A stretch of DNA of 64,000 nucleotides. It comes from Pseudomonadales bacterium (GTDB lineage: Bacteria > Pseudomonadota > Gammaproteobacteria > Pseudomonadales > Azotimanducaceae). A program made the translations under genes and the position numbers. Below are positions 26,503 to 35,255 of the stretch, one piece after another (positions within the stretch are counted from its first letter, which is position 1; each line of letters starts with the position of its first letter). The DNA lies in NCBI GenBank assembly GCA_024234635.1, contig JACKNX010000001.1:372001-436000 (forward strand), in the 5' to 3' direction. The notes under the pieces are model-generated. The model did not search any database, was not told the origin of the DNA, and was given only the letters and a program-made list of their open reading frames with translations.

Positions 26503-29154
26503 CTACAACGTCGCCTTGATACTGAAGCTGTAGCTGACACCAGGGCGATACCGCTCATAGAGCTGCCCGCCCTGGGTCCATCGCACGTCCTCGTCGAGCA
26601 GGTTCCGGACTTTCAACTCCGCTTCCAGGTCGGTATTGAACATCCGGAAGGCATACCGGAACAGAAAATCCAGCTTGCCACGCGCCTCTTCCACGATATC
26701 CGGCGCGTTCTCCGAGCCCACGAGCACGATGCGGTCGTCCGTATAGTTGTAGGCCAGCGAGGTTTCGATGCCGCGGTCGTAATCGACATAGCTCAGCATC
26801 AGGTTGCCGAGAATATCGCTCTGACCGGACATAGGCCGCTTGTTGGCGAACAGACGGGCGATCTGCCGGTTGCCGGTCAGCCTGACGTTGGCCGCCGTTT
26901 CACCCGACCCGAGAAGTTCCACTTCCGAATCGATGACGGACAGGTTCGCGGATAGCGTGAACTGGTCGGCCCAGTCACCGAATCCAAACCAGCGTCCGAG
27001 GAACAGATCCTTGCGCGCCTCGATTTCGAAGCCGTCGATCTGCGCTTTCTCGGCGTTGAACCAGGTGTAGATATCGTTCTGTGCCTGGATCTTGCCGATT
27101 TCGATCGGGTTGTCGAACTCCTTGCGGAAGGCACCCACAGACAGGCTATCGGCTTCGCCGAAATACCACTCCCAGCGCAGATCGTAGTTGGTGACATCCG
27201 CCGGCTTCAGAAAGACGTTGCCGCGATACAGGTTGGAGTCTTCCGGGTTGCGCACCGTTGAACCGGTGATCTCCAGCAGGCTCGGCCGGTTCACCGTTCG
27301 CGACCAGGCCGCCCGCAGCTGCATGTCGTTGATGAACTCGTAGGTTACGGAAACGGCGGGAAGCAGATCGTCATACTGCGTTTTCACGGCGTTGATGCTT
27401 CCTGGATCGGTGTTTCCGCCCCAGGCGTCAGCCGCCAGCGTGGCATCCTCCTGACGCGCGCCCGCTGCGACGCGGATCCGCTCCGTCAGCTGCGCGTCGA
27501 GGCCAAGGTACCAGGCGGTGTTCTCGTCGCTGGAACTGGCAAACGGGAAAATCCCGGATGCATTGGCCGCTCCCGCGGAGAAATCGCGCACATCCAGATA
27601 TCCCGCGCCCCAGTTGTCGTTGCCGAACAACTGCAGCGGCGTTTCCAGCGCCACGTAGTCCGGCGCGCTGGACGTCAGGTCGAAGCGAAACAGACGGTCC
27701 CTGCTGGTGCGGGTGCGCTCGTAGTCTGACCAGCCGGCCAGCACGGTCACATCCACCGGGCCGAGCGAGAATGGAAGTTCCACGTCGACACCGTATTCCT
27801 TGATCTCGTCCCGCAGCTTGGCGAAGTTGCGCTCGGGCGCCTGGAACACCTCGCGCAGGTCGCCTGCCGCCTGGCGGTTGGGTGTCACCACCTCCTCCTG
27901 GCCCAGATCGTTGTCCGCGTAGGTATACGTGCGCGTGTCCGGCGACTCACGGCGCGCCGCCCCATCGACGATGCGCCAGTTGATTTTCGCCTGGTTCACG
28001 GGGCCGACATCGAAGTAGTGTTCACCTTTCAGCTGTGTGGAACGAATGTAGTTTTCCGTCCACTGCAGCCGGTAGCTCACCACCTCGGTGCCATTCCTGA
28101 CATCGTCTTCGCTGGAGATGCCCCGGAACTGCTGGGTCTCATCATCGGTCTGACGCAGCACTACCTGCGACAGCGAGACGGAATGGTTGTCGTTCAGTTC
28201 AAACCCGAGGTTGATGAACTGACTGCTGCTGATCGTCTGCCGGGTCGTGAACTGCCTGTAGTCCACCGTCTGGTTCGAGCCACCATCAACGCCGGTGAAC
28301 TCGTAACGCCGGAAATCCTTGTCACGATTGGCAAAATCGTTCTGGTACTTCACCGCGCCAATGAGACCTACGGAGGCCCCGCTGTCGAAGTCGTGACGGT
28401 AGCCGAGCTCCGCATCGCCCGTGTAATTCGGTCGCAGACGATCCAGCGCCTTGATATCCCAGAAATTGTAGAAGCTTGCGCCCAGAGCCCGATCGTCCGG
28501 AAAGCCGGTGGATTCGAACTGCTCGCTGGACATCGGCTTGATGTTGTCGGGAATACTGCGCGTACCGTCATCCACGCCCCATTCGTCGTCAGCACCACCG
28601 TGGTAGGACAACCCGTCGCCCCCCGTGGTCTCCGAGTTGCCTGCCGCCTGGAGCTTGACGGACAGATAATTTTCCTCGGGCGTCGCCTTGGTGCGGATCA
28701 TCACCACGCCACCTGAGAAGTCGCCGGGGTATTGCGGCGAATAGGTTTTCTGTACCAGCAGGTTCTGGACGATGCTGTTGGGCACGATGTCGAGGGGCAC
28801 CGTCTTCTGGAACGGCACCGGCGAGGACAGCCGGGTGCCATCCAGAAGCGTGGAAGAATAGCGTTCGCCAAGGCCGCGCACGTACACGTATTTGCCGCCG
28901 ACGAGACTGATACCGGTTACCCGGGTCAGGGCGTCGCCCACGGCGGAGTCGGCGATGAGCGCCATGGCTTCCTGGTCGAGCACGTTGGACACTTCGGACG
29001 TATTGCGTTTCTCATCCGGCACGAACTTGCCCAGAACCACCACTTCCTCCATGACCTGAGGCGGTGGAACGTTGAGCTTGGGCGCCGACTCTTCCGCATT
29101 GGCCGCACCGATCGAAAGACCCGTCGCCGCCAGGATCACAAGAGAACGTTTCAT
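26503..29154 (-). CDS. TonB-dependent outer-membrane receptor
   Basis: The product is 883 residues with a signal peptide (1-20, MKRSLVILAATGLSIGAANA). A TonB-box-like EEVVVLGKF precedes the plug (about 40-160: VGDALTRVTGISLVGGKYVYVRGLGERYS in segments, DFSGGVVMIRTKATPE). The rest is a 22-strand-type barrel ending YRPGVSYSFSIKATL with an aromatic-containing C-terminal strand. It would import a ligand using TonB energy. It is 84 bases downstream of the three-repeat lipoprotein on the same strand, with a strong hairpin between, so the two probably form a phosphate-starvation operon. The ligand is unknown; a phosphate-containing compound is an inference. Confidence 0.92.
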   Translation of the reverse strand: MKRSLVILAATGLSIGAANAEESAPKLNVPPPQVMEEVVVLGKFVPDEKRNTSEVSNVLDQEAMALIADSAVGDALTRVTGISLVGGKYVYVRGLGERYSSTLLDGTRLSSPVPFQKTVPLDIVPNSIVQNLLVQKTYSPQYPGDFSGGVVMIRTKATPEENYLSVKLQAAGNSETTGGDGLSYHGGADDEWGVDDGTRSIPDNIKPMSSEQFESTGFPDDRALGASFYNFWDIKALDRLRPNYTGDAELGYRHDFDSGASVGLIGAVKYQNDFANRDKDFRRYEFTGVDGGSNQTVDYRQFTTRQTISSSQFINLGFELNDNHSVSLSQVVLRQTDDETQQFRGISSEDDVRNGTEVVSYRLQWTENYIRSTQLKGEHYFDVGPVNQAKINWRIVDGAARRESPDTRTYTYADNDLGQEEVVTPNRQAAGDLREVFQAPERNFAKLRDEIKEYGVDVELPFSLGPVDVTVLAGWSDYERTRTSRDRLFRFDLTSSAPDYVALETPLQLFGNDNWGAGYLDVRDFSAGAANASGIFPFASSSDENTAWYLGLDAQLTERIRVAAGARQEDATLAADAWGGNTDPGSINAVKTQYDDLLPAVSVTYEFINDMQLRAAWSRTVNRPSLLEITGSTVRNPEDSNLYRGNVFLKPADVTNYDLRWEWYFGEADSLSVGAFRKEFDNPIEIGKIQAQNDIYTWFNAEKAQIDGFEIEARKDLFLGRWFGFGDWADQFTLSANLSVIDSEVELLGSGETAANVRLTGNRQIARLFANKRPMSGQSDILGNLMLSYVDYDRGIETSLAYNYTDDRIVLVGSENAPDIVEEARGKLDFLFRYAFRMFNTDLEAELKVRNLLDEDVRWTQGGQLYERYRPGVSYSFSIKATL

Positions 29155-29192
29155 GAAATCTACCTGGTGAATGAACGTTGTTCCTGAATGCA

Positions 29193-29221
29193 ACGTCGCC
29201 AGGGCGATGCCCTGGCGACGT
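29193..29221. terminator. Intercistronic hairpin between lipoprotein and receptor genes
   Basis: ACGTCGCCAGGGC (29193-29205) and GCCCTGGCGACGT (29209-29221) form a perfect 13-bp stem around a GAT loop, just after the lipoprotein stop and upstream of the receptor. It has no T tract. It may protect the upstream mRNA or partly end transcription so that more lipoprotein than receptor is made. Confidence 0.6.
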
Positions 29222-29238
29222 AAGGGAAACGGCTGGGG

Positions 29239-32200
29239 TCAGTTGACCCCGACCGTCCAGTTGGCGCCCCAGTTACCGATGTCGGAACCGATGACGGTAC
29301 TGCCGGCCGCATCGAATTCGGCGGGCAGGGTGACCGGCGTCGGCGTGGTCGCGCCTTCCTCAACGTTGGTCGAGGCGTCCAGGAAGTCCTGTACCGCGGT
29401 CACGTCGTCACCGTTGTTCACCGTGGCGCAGTTCAGCCCGACACCCGCGAACTCGATAAGCGTACCCAGCAGGTTCAGCGACTCGCCCTGAACCCGCACG
29501 CAGGTCGCGGCGCCGGAGATCTGCGTATTGAACAGGTGAACGCCCGTGCCCCGACGCAGTCGCAGCGCGTTGGCCGTGCTGTGACCGATACCGGTCATGT
29601 TGGCGATGCGCGGCTCGGAGATCGGCGTGACACGCTCGTCACCTTCACGGTTGTCGGCTTCGATCGTGTTGTCACCGGTATTGCCGGTCTGTCGGATGTA
29701 CACGTACTGCGCACGACCACGCCAGCCGTCCGTCCAGTCGAGGCCGTCATCCGCGTTGCCGATGAGCACGACGTGGCTGACGTTGACCGTGCCGCCGAAG
29801 AACTCGACGCCGTCATCCAGGTTGTTGTAGACCTCGATGAAGTCCACCTCCGTGCCGCTGCCGATGCCCTGGAAGGCGATACCGTTGAGCTGGTTCTCGG
29901 GGTCGACGTTGGAACCGGCAAACTTGACCACCAGGTACTTCAGGCGGCCACTGCTGTCCTCCGGATCGGCACCGCCGAACAGGCCGGAGTTGGCTTCGCC
30001 TTCCTTGGTGCAGGCAACGGTGCCACCATCGACACCCTCCGGACAGTCGTTGATCGGCGCGTTACCGTTCAGTACGAGACCGCCCCACAAACCCTGCGTA
30101 TTCACCGGGTCGGCGATGGTGTTGTTCACATCGGCAAGTGCCGTCATCGTCACGGGCGCATTGGCGGTACCGTTGACGAAAATCTGCGAACCACGGGAGA
30201 TCACCAGGAAATCCTCGGAATCGTCACCGATGATCGTGGTGCCGGACTCGATGGTCAGCGCCGCGGAGTTGGTGTTGTCGCCACCAACGGTCACCTTGCC
30301 GTTCAGGACGTAATAGTTGCTGCGGGGAAGCGTCAGGTCCTGCGTAATGGTCCCGCTCAACTGACAGGTACGCCGGTCACCTACGGACGCAATTTCAGTC
30401 GTGCCCGTCGGACACTCGAAATCGGTTGCGGCGGAAGGATTGCCTACCGTCCATCCCGCGGTCCAGTCGTTTTCCGCATTTTCGATGGCACCGATGTAAG
30501 CGGTGGTCTCGAAGAAGCTGTCGCCCGTCAGGTCTTCTGCCGTCACCTGCTGTCCGGTCAGGGAGACGTTTGCGTCTTCCAGCAACGCAGTGATCGTTGG
30601 CACATCGTCACCCTGCACGACGGTGGCGCAGTCGAACGTCACGCCCTCGAACTGAATGCCGGTGCCGAGCTGATTGAGCGAGTCACCCTGCACACGCAGA
30701 CAGAACGCACTGCCCTGTACGACGCTGTTGTAGAGCTCGAGCCCGGTGCCACGACGCAGATGCAGCGCCGTGGTGCTTTCCCTGGCGTTCATCGTCATGT
30801 TGGCAATCCGCGGCAGCGAACGCGGCAGCACGGTTTCGTCGCCTTCACGGTTGTCGGCTTCGATACCCTTGTCGCCATCGTCACTGGCCTGGTTGATGAT
30901 CAGATACTGCACGCTGCCTTGCCAGCCATCGGTCCAGTCGAGGGAATCGTCGGCATTGCCGGTCAGCACGACGTGCTTCATGTTCACCGTACCGCCGAAC
31001 ATTTCGATGCCATCGTCCAGGTTGTTGTGCACCTGCACGTAGTCCACCTGCGTACCGGAGCCGACACCCTGGAAGGCAATACCATTGAGCTGGTTCTCCG
31101 GATCCACGTTGGAGCCAGCGAACTTGACCACAACGTAGTTCAGCACCCCGCTGTTGTCCGTTGGATCGTCACCGCCAAACAGGCCGGAGTTGGCTTCGCC
31201 TTCCTTGGTGCAGGCGGTTGTGCCGCCCGTCGCGCCTTCCGGGCAATCGTTGATCGGCGCGTTGCCGTTGATGACCACACCGCCCCACTCACCGCGGGTG
31301 CTTGCCAGGTCGGCCTGACCTTCCAGGTCGGACTGGCTGGTGAAGGTCACCGGCGCCAGCCGCGTGCCGTTGGCGACGATCTGCGAACCACGGGAAATGA
31401 CCAGGAAGTCGGTATCCGTACCGCCAAACACCGTCGTGCCGGCCTGCAGCGTCAGCACCGCGGAGTTGGTGTTGTCGCCGCCGACGACAACTTTGCCGAT
31501 CAGTTCATACAGGTTGTTGCTGGTCAGCAGGATATTCTGCGTGATCGTGCCGGAGAGCTGGCACACGCGCTTGCTGTTGATGGTACGCGTGGACGTTGCG
31601 GTACCAGCCGGACAGCCAAAGTCTGCCTGGTTGGGCTGGCTGACGGATCCGGCCAGCGTCCAGCCCTCGGCCCAGTTGGTGGCGCCGAACGCACCGATCT
31701 GATCCGCGGTTTCAAAGAACGTGTCGCTGAGCGTTACCGGATCCACCGAACTGCCGTCGGAGGATACGTTCGTAGCACCGGCCAGGTAGGCCGCAACCGC
31801 ACCGTCGGTGTCCGAGGCATGGGTTTGCGCGCAGGCCAGGCTCACGCCTTCGAACACAATATCCGTCCCGAGCCGGCCGCGGCTGCTGGAGCCGTCAACG
31901 CGCAGGCAGGTGGCGGAGCCGTCCACAAAACTGTTGGCGATCGTGGCACCGGTACCGCGACGCAGGCGCAGGCCGTTGGATGCCGAACGCCCCAGCGCCG
32001 TCATGTTGGCGATGGTGGGGTTGGAGCGCGGCAGCACGTCCTCATCGCCTTCGCGATTATCGGCTTCGATCAGGTTGTCACCCGAATCGGTCGCCTGCTC
32101 CAGGTACAGGTACTGCACCTTGCCGGTCCACCCATCCGTCCAGTCCAGGGAGTCGTCGGCGTTGCCAGTCAGCACCACGTGCTTGAGGTTGACCGTGCCA

Positions 32201-33156
32201 CCGAACATCTCGATGCCGTCGTCCAGGTTGTTGTGCACCTGCACGTAGTCGACCACGGTTTCATCGCCCACACCCTGGAAGGCGATGCCATTGAGCTGGT
32301 TCTCCGGATCCACGTTGGAGCCGGCATAGCGCACGCTGACATACTTCAGCACGCCCGAATTGTCGTGCGGATCGGAACCGCCGAAGGTGCCGGAATTGGC
32401 TTCGCCTTCCTTGGTGCACTGGTCCGTGCCGCCAGTGGCGCCCTCGGGACAATCGTTGATGGGCGCGCGACCGTTGATGACAACGCCACCCCACAGACCG
32501 CGGTCACCGGGTTCCACGTTGCCGGTGACTTCCGCCTTGGCGGTAAAGATGATCGGCTGCGTCGCCGTCCCTTCGGCAACGATGGCGCAACCCTGTTCGA
32601 TGACCAGGAAGTCGGAGGATGTATCACCGACGATGACCGACCCTGGAGAAAGCCTGAGCTGACAGGCAGGCAGCGCCGTCACGGTAACCGTGCTCTGATC
32701 GCTGCCGGGATTGTCCAGGCTCTTGTCAGGACCGGATGCCGCGGCGGAACCGGTGGGTGGCGTCACCCGCAGCGCACCACCGGAAATCTCGAAGACATGA
32801 TCGTTACCAAGCACCAGACCAGTTGGATCGAACTGGCCGTTGGTCAGCGCCGAGACGTCGATGGTATAGATCGATTTGCTGCCGAACGCGGCGCTGGTCG
32901 TCGTGCCCGAATCGGTGATTACCGATGCCAGCGCCGAGGGAATCGTGGAGCTGACGGTATTTCCCGTGTTGCCACCGCCATTGTTGTTGCCGCCGCCGTT
33001 GTCATTGCCACCACCGTTGTTATTGCCGCTATTGTCGACCGGCACGGTGACAACCACGGCGCCGGGCGACGCATTGCTCGAGCCACCGCCACATGCCGAT
33101 AGCGCACCCACCATGGCCACCGCCAGTGCCGTGCGAACCATCAACCCTGATTTCAT
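29239..33156 (-). CDS. Large surface lipoprotein with three ~400-residue beta-helix-like repeats
   Basis: The product is 1305 residues. The lipobox is ALSAC (Cys22), followed by a Gly/Asn-rich linker (about 40-65). Three tandem repeats of ~402 residues each contain LWGGVVINGRAPINDCPEG, CTKEGEANSG, GSNVDPENQLNGIAFQG, NNLDDGIEMFGGTV and DDSLDWTDGW variants (first WGG motifs near residues 227, 629 and 1030). The rungs resemble right-handed parallel beta-helix proteins. The many Asp/Asn loops suggest cation or ligand binding. Start at the ATG after AGGGGGA. A four-heptamer Pho array drives it, and the TonB receptor follows. It may capture or process a phosphorus source; no catalytic motif is certain. 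Confidence 0.88.
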   Translation of the reverse strand: MKSGLMVRTALAVAMVGALSACGGGSSNASPGAVVVTVPVDNSGNNNGGGNDNGGGNNNGGGNTGNTVSSTIPSALASVITDSGTTTSAAFGSKSIYTIDVSALTNGQFDPTGLVLGNDHVFEISGGALRVTPPTGSAAASGPDKSLDNPGSDQSTVTVTALPACQLRLSPGSVIVGDTSSDFLVIEQGCAIVAEGTATQPIIFTAKAEVTGNVEPGDRGLWGGVVINGRAPINDCPEGATGGTDQCTKEGEANSGTFGGSDPHDNSGVLKYVSVRYAGSNVDPENQLNGIAFQGVGDETVVDYVQVHNNLDDGIEMFGGTVNLKHVVLTGNADDSLDWTDGWTGKVQYLYLEQATDSGDNLIEADNREGDEDVLPRSNPTIANMTALGRSASNGLRLRRGTGATIANSFVDGSATCLRVDGSSSRGRLGTDIVFEGVSLACAQTHASDTDGAVAAYLAGATNVSSDGSSVDPVTLSDTFFETADQIGAFGATNWAEGWTLAGSVSQPNQADFGCPAGTATSTRTINSKRVCQLSGTITQNILLTSNNLYELIGKVVVGGDNTNSAVLTLQAGTTVFGGTDTDFLVISRGSQIVANGTRLAPVTFTSQSDLEGQADLASTRGEWGGVVINGNAPINDCPEGATGGTTACTKEGEANSGLFGGDDPTDNSGVLNYVVVKFAGSNVDPENQLNGIAFQGVGSGTQVDYVQVHNNLDDGIEMFGGTVNMKHVVLTGNADDSLDWTDGWQGSVQYLIINQASDDGDKGIEADNREGDETVLPRSLPRIANMTMNARESTTALHLRRGTGLELYNSVVQGSAFCLRVQGDSLNQLGTGIQFEGVTFDCATVVQGDDVPTITALLEDANVSLTGQQVTAEDLTGDSFFETTAYIGAIENAENDWTAGWTVGNPSAATDFECPTGTTEIASVGDRRTCQLSGTITQDLTLPRSNYYVLNGKVTVGGDNTNSAALTIESGTTIIGDDSEDFLVISRGSQIFVNGTANAPVTMTALADVNNTIADPVNTQGLWGGLVLNGNAPINDCPEGVDGGTVACTKEGEANSGLFGGADPEDSSGRLKYLVVKFAGSNVDPENQLNGIAFQGIGSGTEVDFIEVYNNLDDGVEFFGGTVNVSHVVLIGNADDGLDWTDGWRGRAQYVYIRQTGNTGDNTIEADNREGDERVTPISEPRIANMTGIGHSTANALRLRRGTGVHLFNTQISGAATCVRVQGESLNLLGTLIEFAGVGLNCATVNNGDDVTAVQDFLDASTNVEEGATTPTPVTLPAEFDAAGSTVIGSDIGNWGANWTVGVN

Positions 33157-33223
33157 GGGATCCCCCTGAAGTTTTTTTCCAAGCAATCGACGCAGGTGGC
33201 CACGCCACCTATCCCGGAGCGGC

Positions 33224-33279
33224 ACGTTAGGGAGACGGGGTGAACGCTGAATGACAGCGGGATGACAAACAGGTGACAC
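33224..33279 (-). promoter_or_regulatory. Four-heptamer Pho box and -10 of the lipoprotein/TonB-receptor operon
   Basis: Read on the minus strand, GTGTCAC, TTGTCAT, CTGTCAT and CGTTCAC occur with exact 11-base periodicity (plus-strand starts 33273, 33262, 33251, 33240). TAACGT (33229-33224) lies 10 bases after the last heptamer, the position expected for the -10 of a PhoB-activated promoter. The ATG is about 70 bases further on. Confidence 0.75.
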
Positions 33280-33291
33280 CAGCGGATGCCC

Positions 33292-33309
33292 GCGTCATCA
33301 AACTGTCAT
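33292..33309 (+). promoter_or_regulatory. Second, plus-strand Pho box
   Basis: GCGTCAT-CAAA-CTGTCAT has the same 7-4-7 layout and points away from the lipoprotein operon. A TTTTAC lies 13 bases downstream. No convincing gene follows on this strand, so the target may be an untranslated RNA, or the box may just add PhoB to the divergent array. Confidence 0.5.
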
Positions 33310-33756
33310 CGAACGGCCCGCTTTTACGGCCGCGGGCTAGGGAGGATGGAAAAAAGCAGAAGGACCGTGGGGGGAAAGTCGACCGGCTCTGCCGGTCAGG
33401 CACTGCGCGCGCGCAGTCGCCGGTGGCGCGGGACAACCCCGCTCGAACCGGTCGGTGGCGTTACTGCCGGGCGATACCGGCGCGGGTTGGTCGTGCTGCC
33501 GGTTTCTGGGTTCGTTTGTGGCGGATCACAAGGCACGCCACGTTTGGAACGGGGCGCAGGGAGCCCTGACGACGATTCGGGAGAGGAACGCTGGCATGCA
33601 AACGAGGCACTGACGGACGCGGGTGACATCTGTGGGGCATGCGAGCCCCGAAAACCTGCCAGGCGCTGCTGGCACGGCCATCGGCACTAGCGGCGGCGAC
33701 GACCGCGTCTTCGTGCTGAAGACGCGGTCCATCCGCGAGCCGCGCGGCCGCCGGTC
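33310..33756. other. 447-base spacer without a supported gene
   Basis: Frames here have no recognisable product. The only structure is a perfect 12-bp hairpin, GACCGCGTCTTC (33701-33712) with GAAGACGCGGTC (33718-33729), 28 bases after the end of the P450 gene; it may terminate that transcript although no T tract follows. Confidence 0.55.
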
Positions 33757-35076
33757 TTACACCCTGTGCAAACGTACGGGCAACGAGGTGTAGCCCTTCA
33801 CGAACGCGGAGAAGGTGCGTTCCGGCTCGCCCATGACCTCCACCATGCGGAAGCGCTTCATGATCTCCTCCCATACGATGCGCAGCTGCATCTCCGCGAG
33901 CCGGTTGCCCATGCAGCGGTGGATGCCGTACCCGAAGGAGACGTGCGAACGGGCGTTGGCGCGGTCGACCACCAGTTCGTCCGCGCGGTCGAACTGCTCC
34001 GGATCGCGATTGCCCGACACGTACCACATGAGCACCTGGTCGCCCTTCAGGATCTGCTTGCCGCCCAGTTCCACATCCTCAAGCGCCGTGCGGCGCATGT
34101 AGGCCAGCGGCGTCTGCCAGCGGATGATCTCGGAGACCATGTTGGGGATGACCGACACATCCTGGCGCAGCTTGTCGTACTGCGCCGGGAACTGGTTGAG
34201 CGCGTAGACACCGCCACTGATGGAGTTCCGCGTGGTGTCGTTGCCGCCCACGATCAGCAGGATCAGGTTGCCGAGGAACTCGAACGGTTCCATGTCCTTC
34301 GTCTCCTCGCCGTGCACGAGCATGGAGATGAGATCGTGACCGGGATTGGCGCGACGCTGTTCCCAGAGATTCTTGAAATACGCCAGGCACTCCAGCAGTT
34401 CTTCCCGTCGCTGCTCGTCGGAATCGATGACCCCGGCGCCGGGCACCGCGGTGGCCACGTCCGACCATCGCGTCAGTTTGCGACGTTCCTCGAACGGAAA
34501 GTCGAACAGCGTGGCCAGCATCTGCGTGGTCAGCTCGATGGACACCCGGTCGACCCAGTCGAAGGTTTCGCCGACGGGCAGCGAATCCAGAATGGTGCAG
34601 ACCCGCGAGCGGATCAGTGGCTCCAGCCGCTTCAGGCTCATGGGCGCGACGATGGGCACGACCGTGTTGCGCTGCACATCATGCTTGGGCTGATCCATGG
34701 CAATGAACATCTGCACACGCAGCGCACCTTCCGGGAGTTCGGTGCCTACCGGAAAGCCCAGTGTGATACCACTGGCGGAGGAGAATTGCTGGTGGTTGGT
34801 GTCCACCGCCTTGATGTCATGGAATCGGGTGACATTCCAGTAGCGGCCGGCGGTGGCCGTTACGTTCAGGTGCACCGGATCTTCCTTGCGCAGGCGCTCG
34901 AAATAGCGCCATTGCTTGTTCTCCGCAAACAGCCGCGGGTTGTGGGGATTGAGGTCTGCCAGCGGCAGGTCGTACGGATCCGGTATGGGATTGACCATGT
35001 CGATATCCGCCATGCCGGGCCGTTTCAGGGCATCCGCGTTGAGATTCTTGGGTACGCTGGAAACTGCTTCGCTCAT
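33757..35076 (-). CDS. Cytochrome P450, CYP153-like
   Basis: The product is 439 residues. The heme ligand is Cys388 in FGYGIHRCMG, the I-helix oxygen motif is GGNDTTRNS, and the ExxR is in EIIR. LLIVGGNDTTRNSISGG, MRRTALEDVELGGK and MWYVSGNRD are typical of CYP153 alkane omega-hydroxylases as I remember them. The enzyme would hydroxylate medium-chain alkanes or fatty acids. No ferredoxin or ferredoxin reductase gene adjoins it, so electron partners must be elsewhere. It is soluble and divergent from the K+ channel. Confidence 0.88.
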   Translation of the reverse strand: MSEAVSSVPKNLNADALKRPGMADIDMVNPIPDPYDLPLADLNPHNPRLFAENKQWRYFERLRKEDPVHLNVTATAGRYWNVTRFHDIKAVDTNHQQFSSASGITLGFPVGTELPEGALRVQMFIAMDQPKHDVQRNTVVPIVAPMSLKRLEPLIRSRVCTILDSLPVGETFDWVDRVSIELTTQMLATLFDFPFEERRKLTRWSDVATAVPGAGVIDSDEQRREELLECLAYFKNLWEQRRANPGHDLISMLVHGEETKDMEPFEFLGNLILLIVGGNDTTRNSISGGVYALNQFPAQYDKLRQDVSVIPNMVSEIIRWQTPLAYMRRTALEDVELGGKQILKGDQVLMWYVSGNRDPEQFDRADELVVDRANARSHVSFGYGIHRCMGNRLAEMQLRIVWEEIMKRFRMVEVMGEPERTFSAFVKGYTSLPVRLHRV

Positions 35077-35255
35077 GGGACTCCGCCAACATTGATGTAG
35101 ACAGCACGAGAGTAATCAAGCCTCGCGGTTCCGGCAATGGCAGCGCAGGACACCGGTCACACCCGAGGCCGAAACCAGCCTCGTTTTCCGGCCCGGATTC
35201 CCCGGATGGTGGAGGCAGAAGGGCTCTACTACACTGAAAAGCCGAGAGACTGCCC

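Noticed and set aside
29536..33102. 1188-residue open frame antisense to the three-repeat lipoprotein
   Set aside because: The opposite strand encodes a lipoprotein with lipobox, ribosome site and repeats. The antisense frame has no domain and is open because of GC-rich codon use.
33286..33690. 134-residue plus-strand frame after the outward Pho box
   Set aside because: Although GGGAGG precedes an ATG at 33346, the composition (Arg/Gly-rich, no fold) looks like translated GC-rich spacer. It is kept only as a possible transcript.
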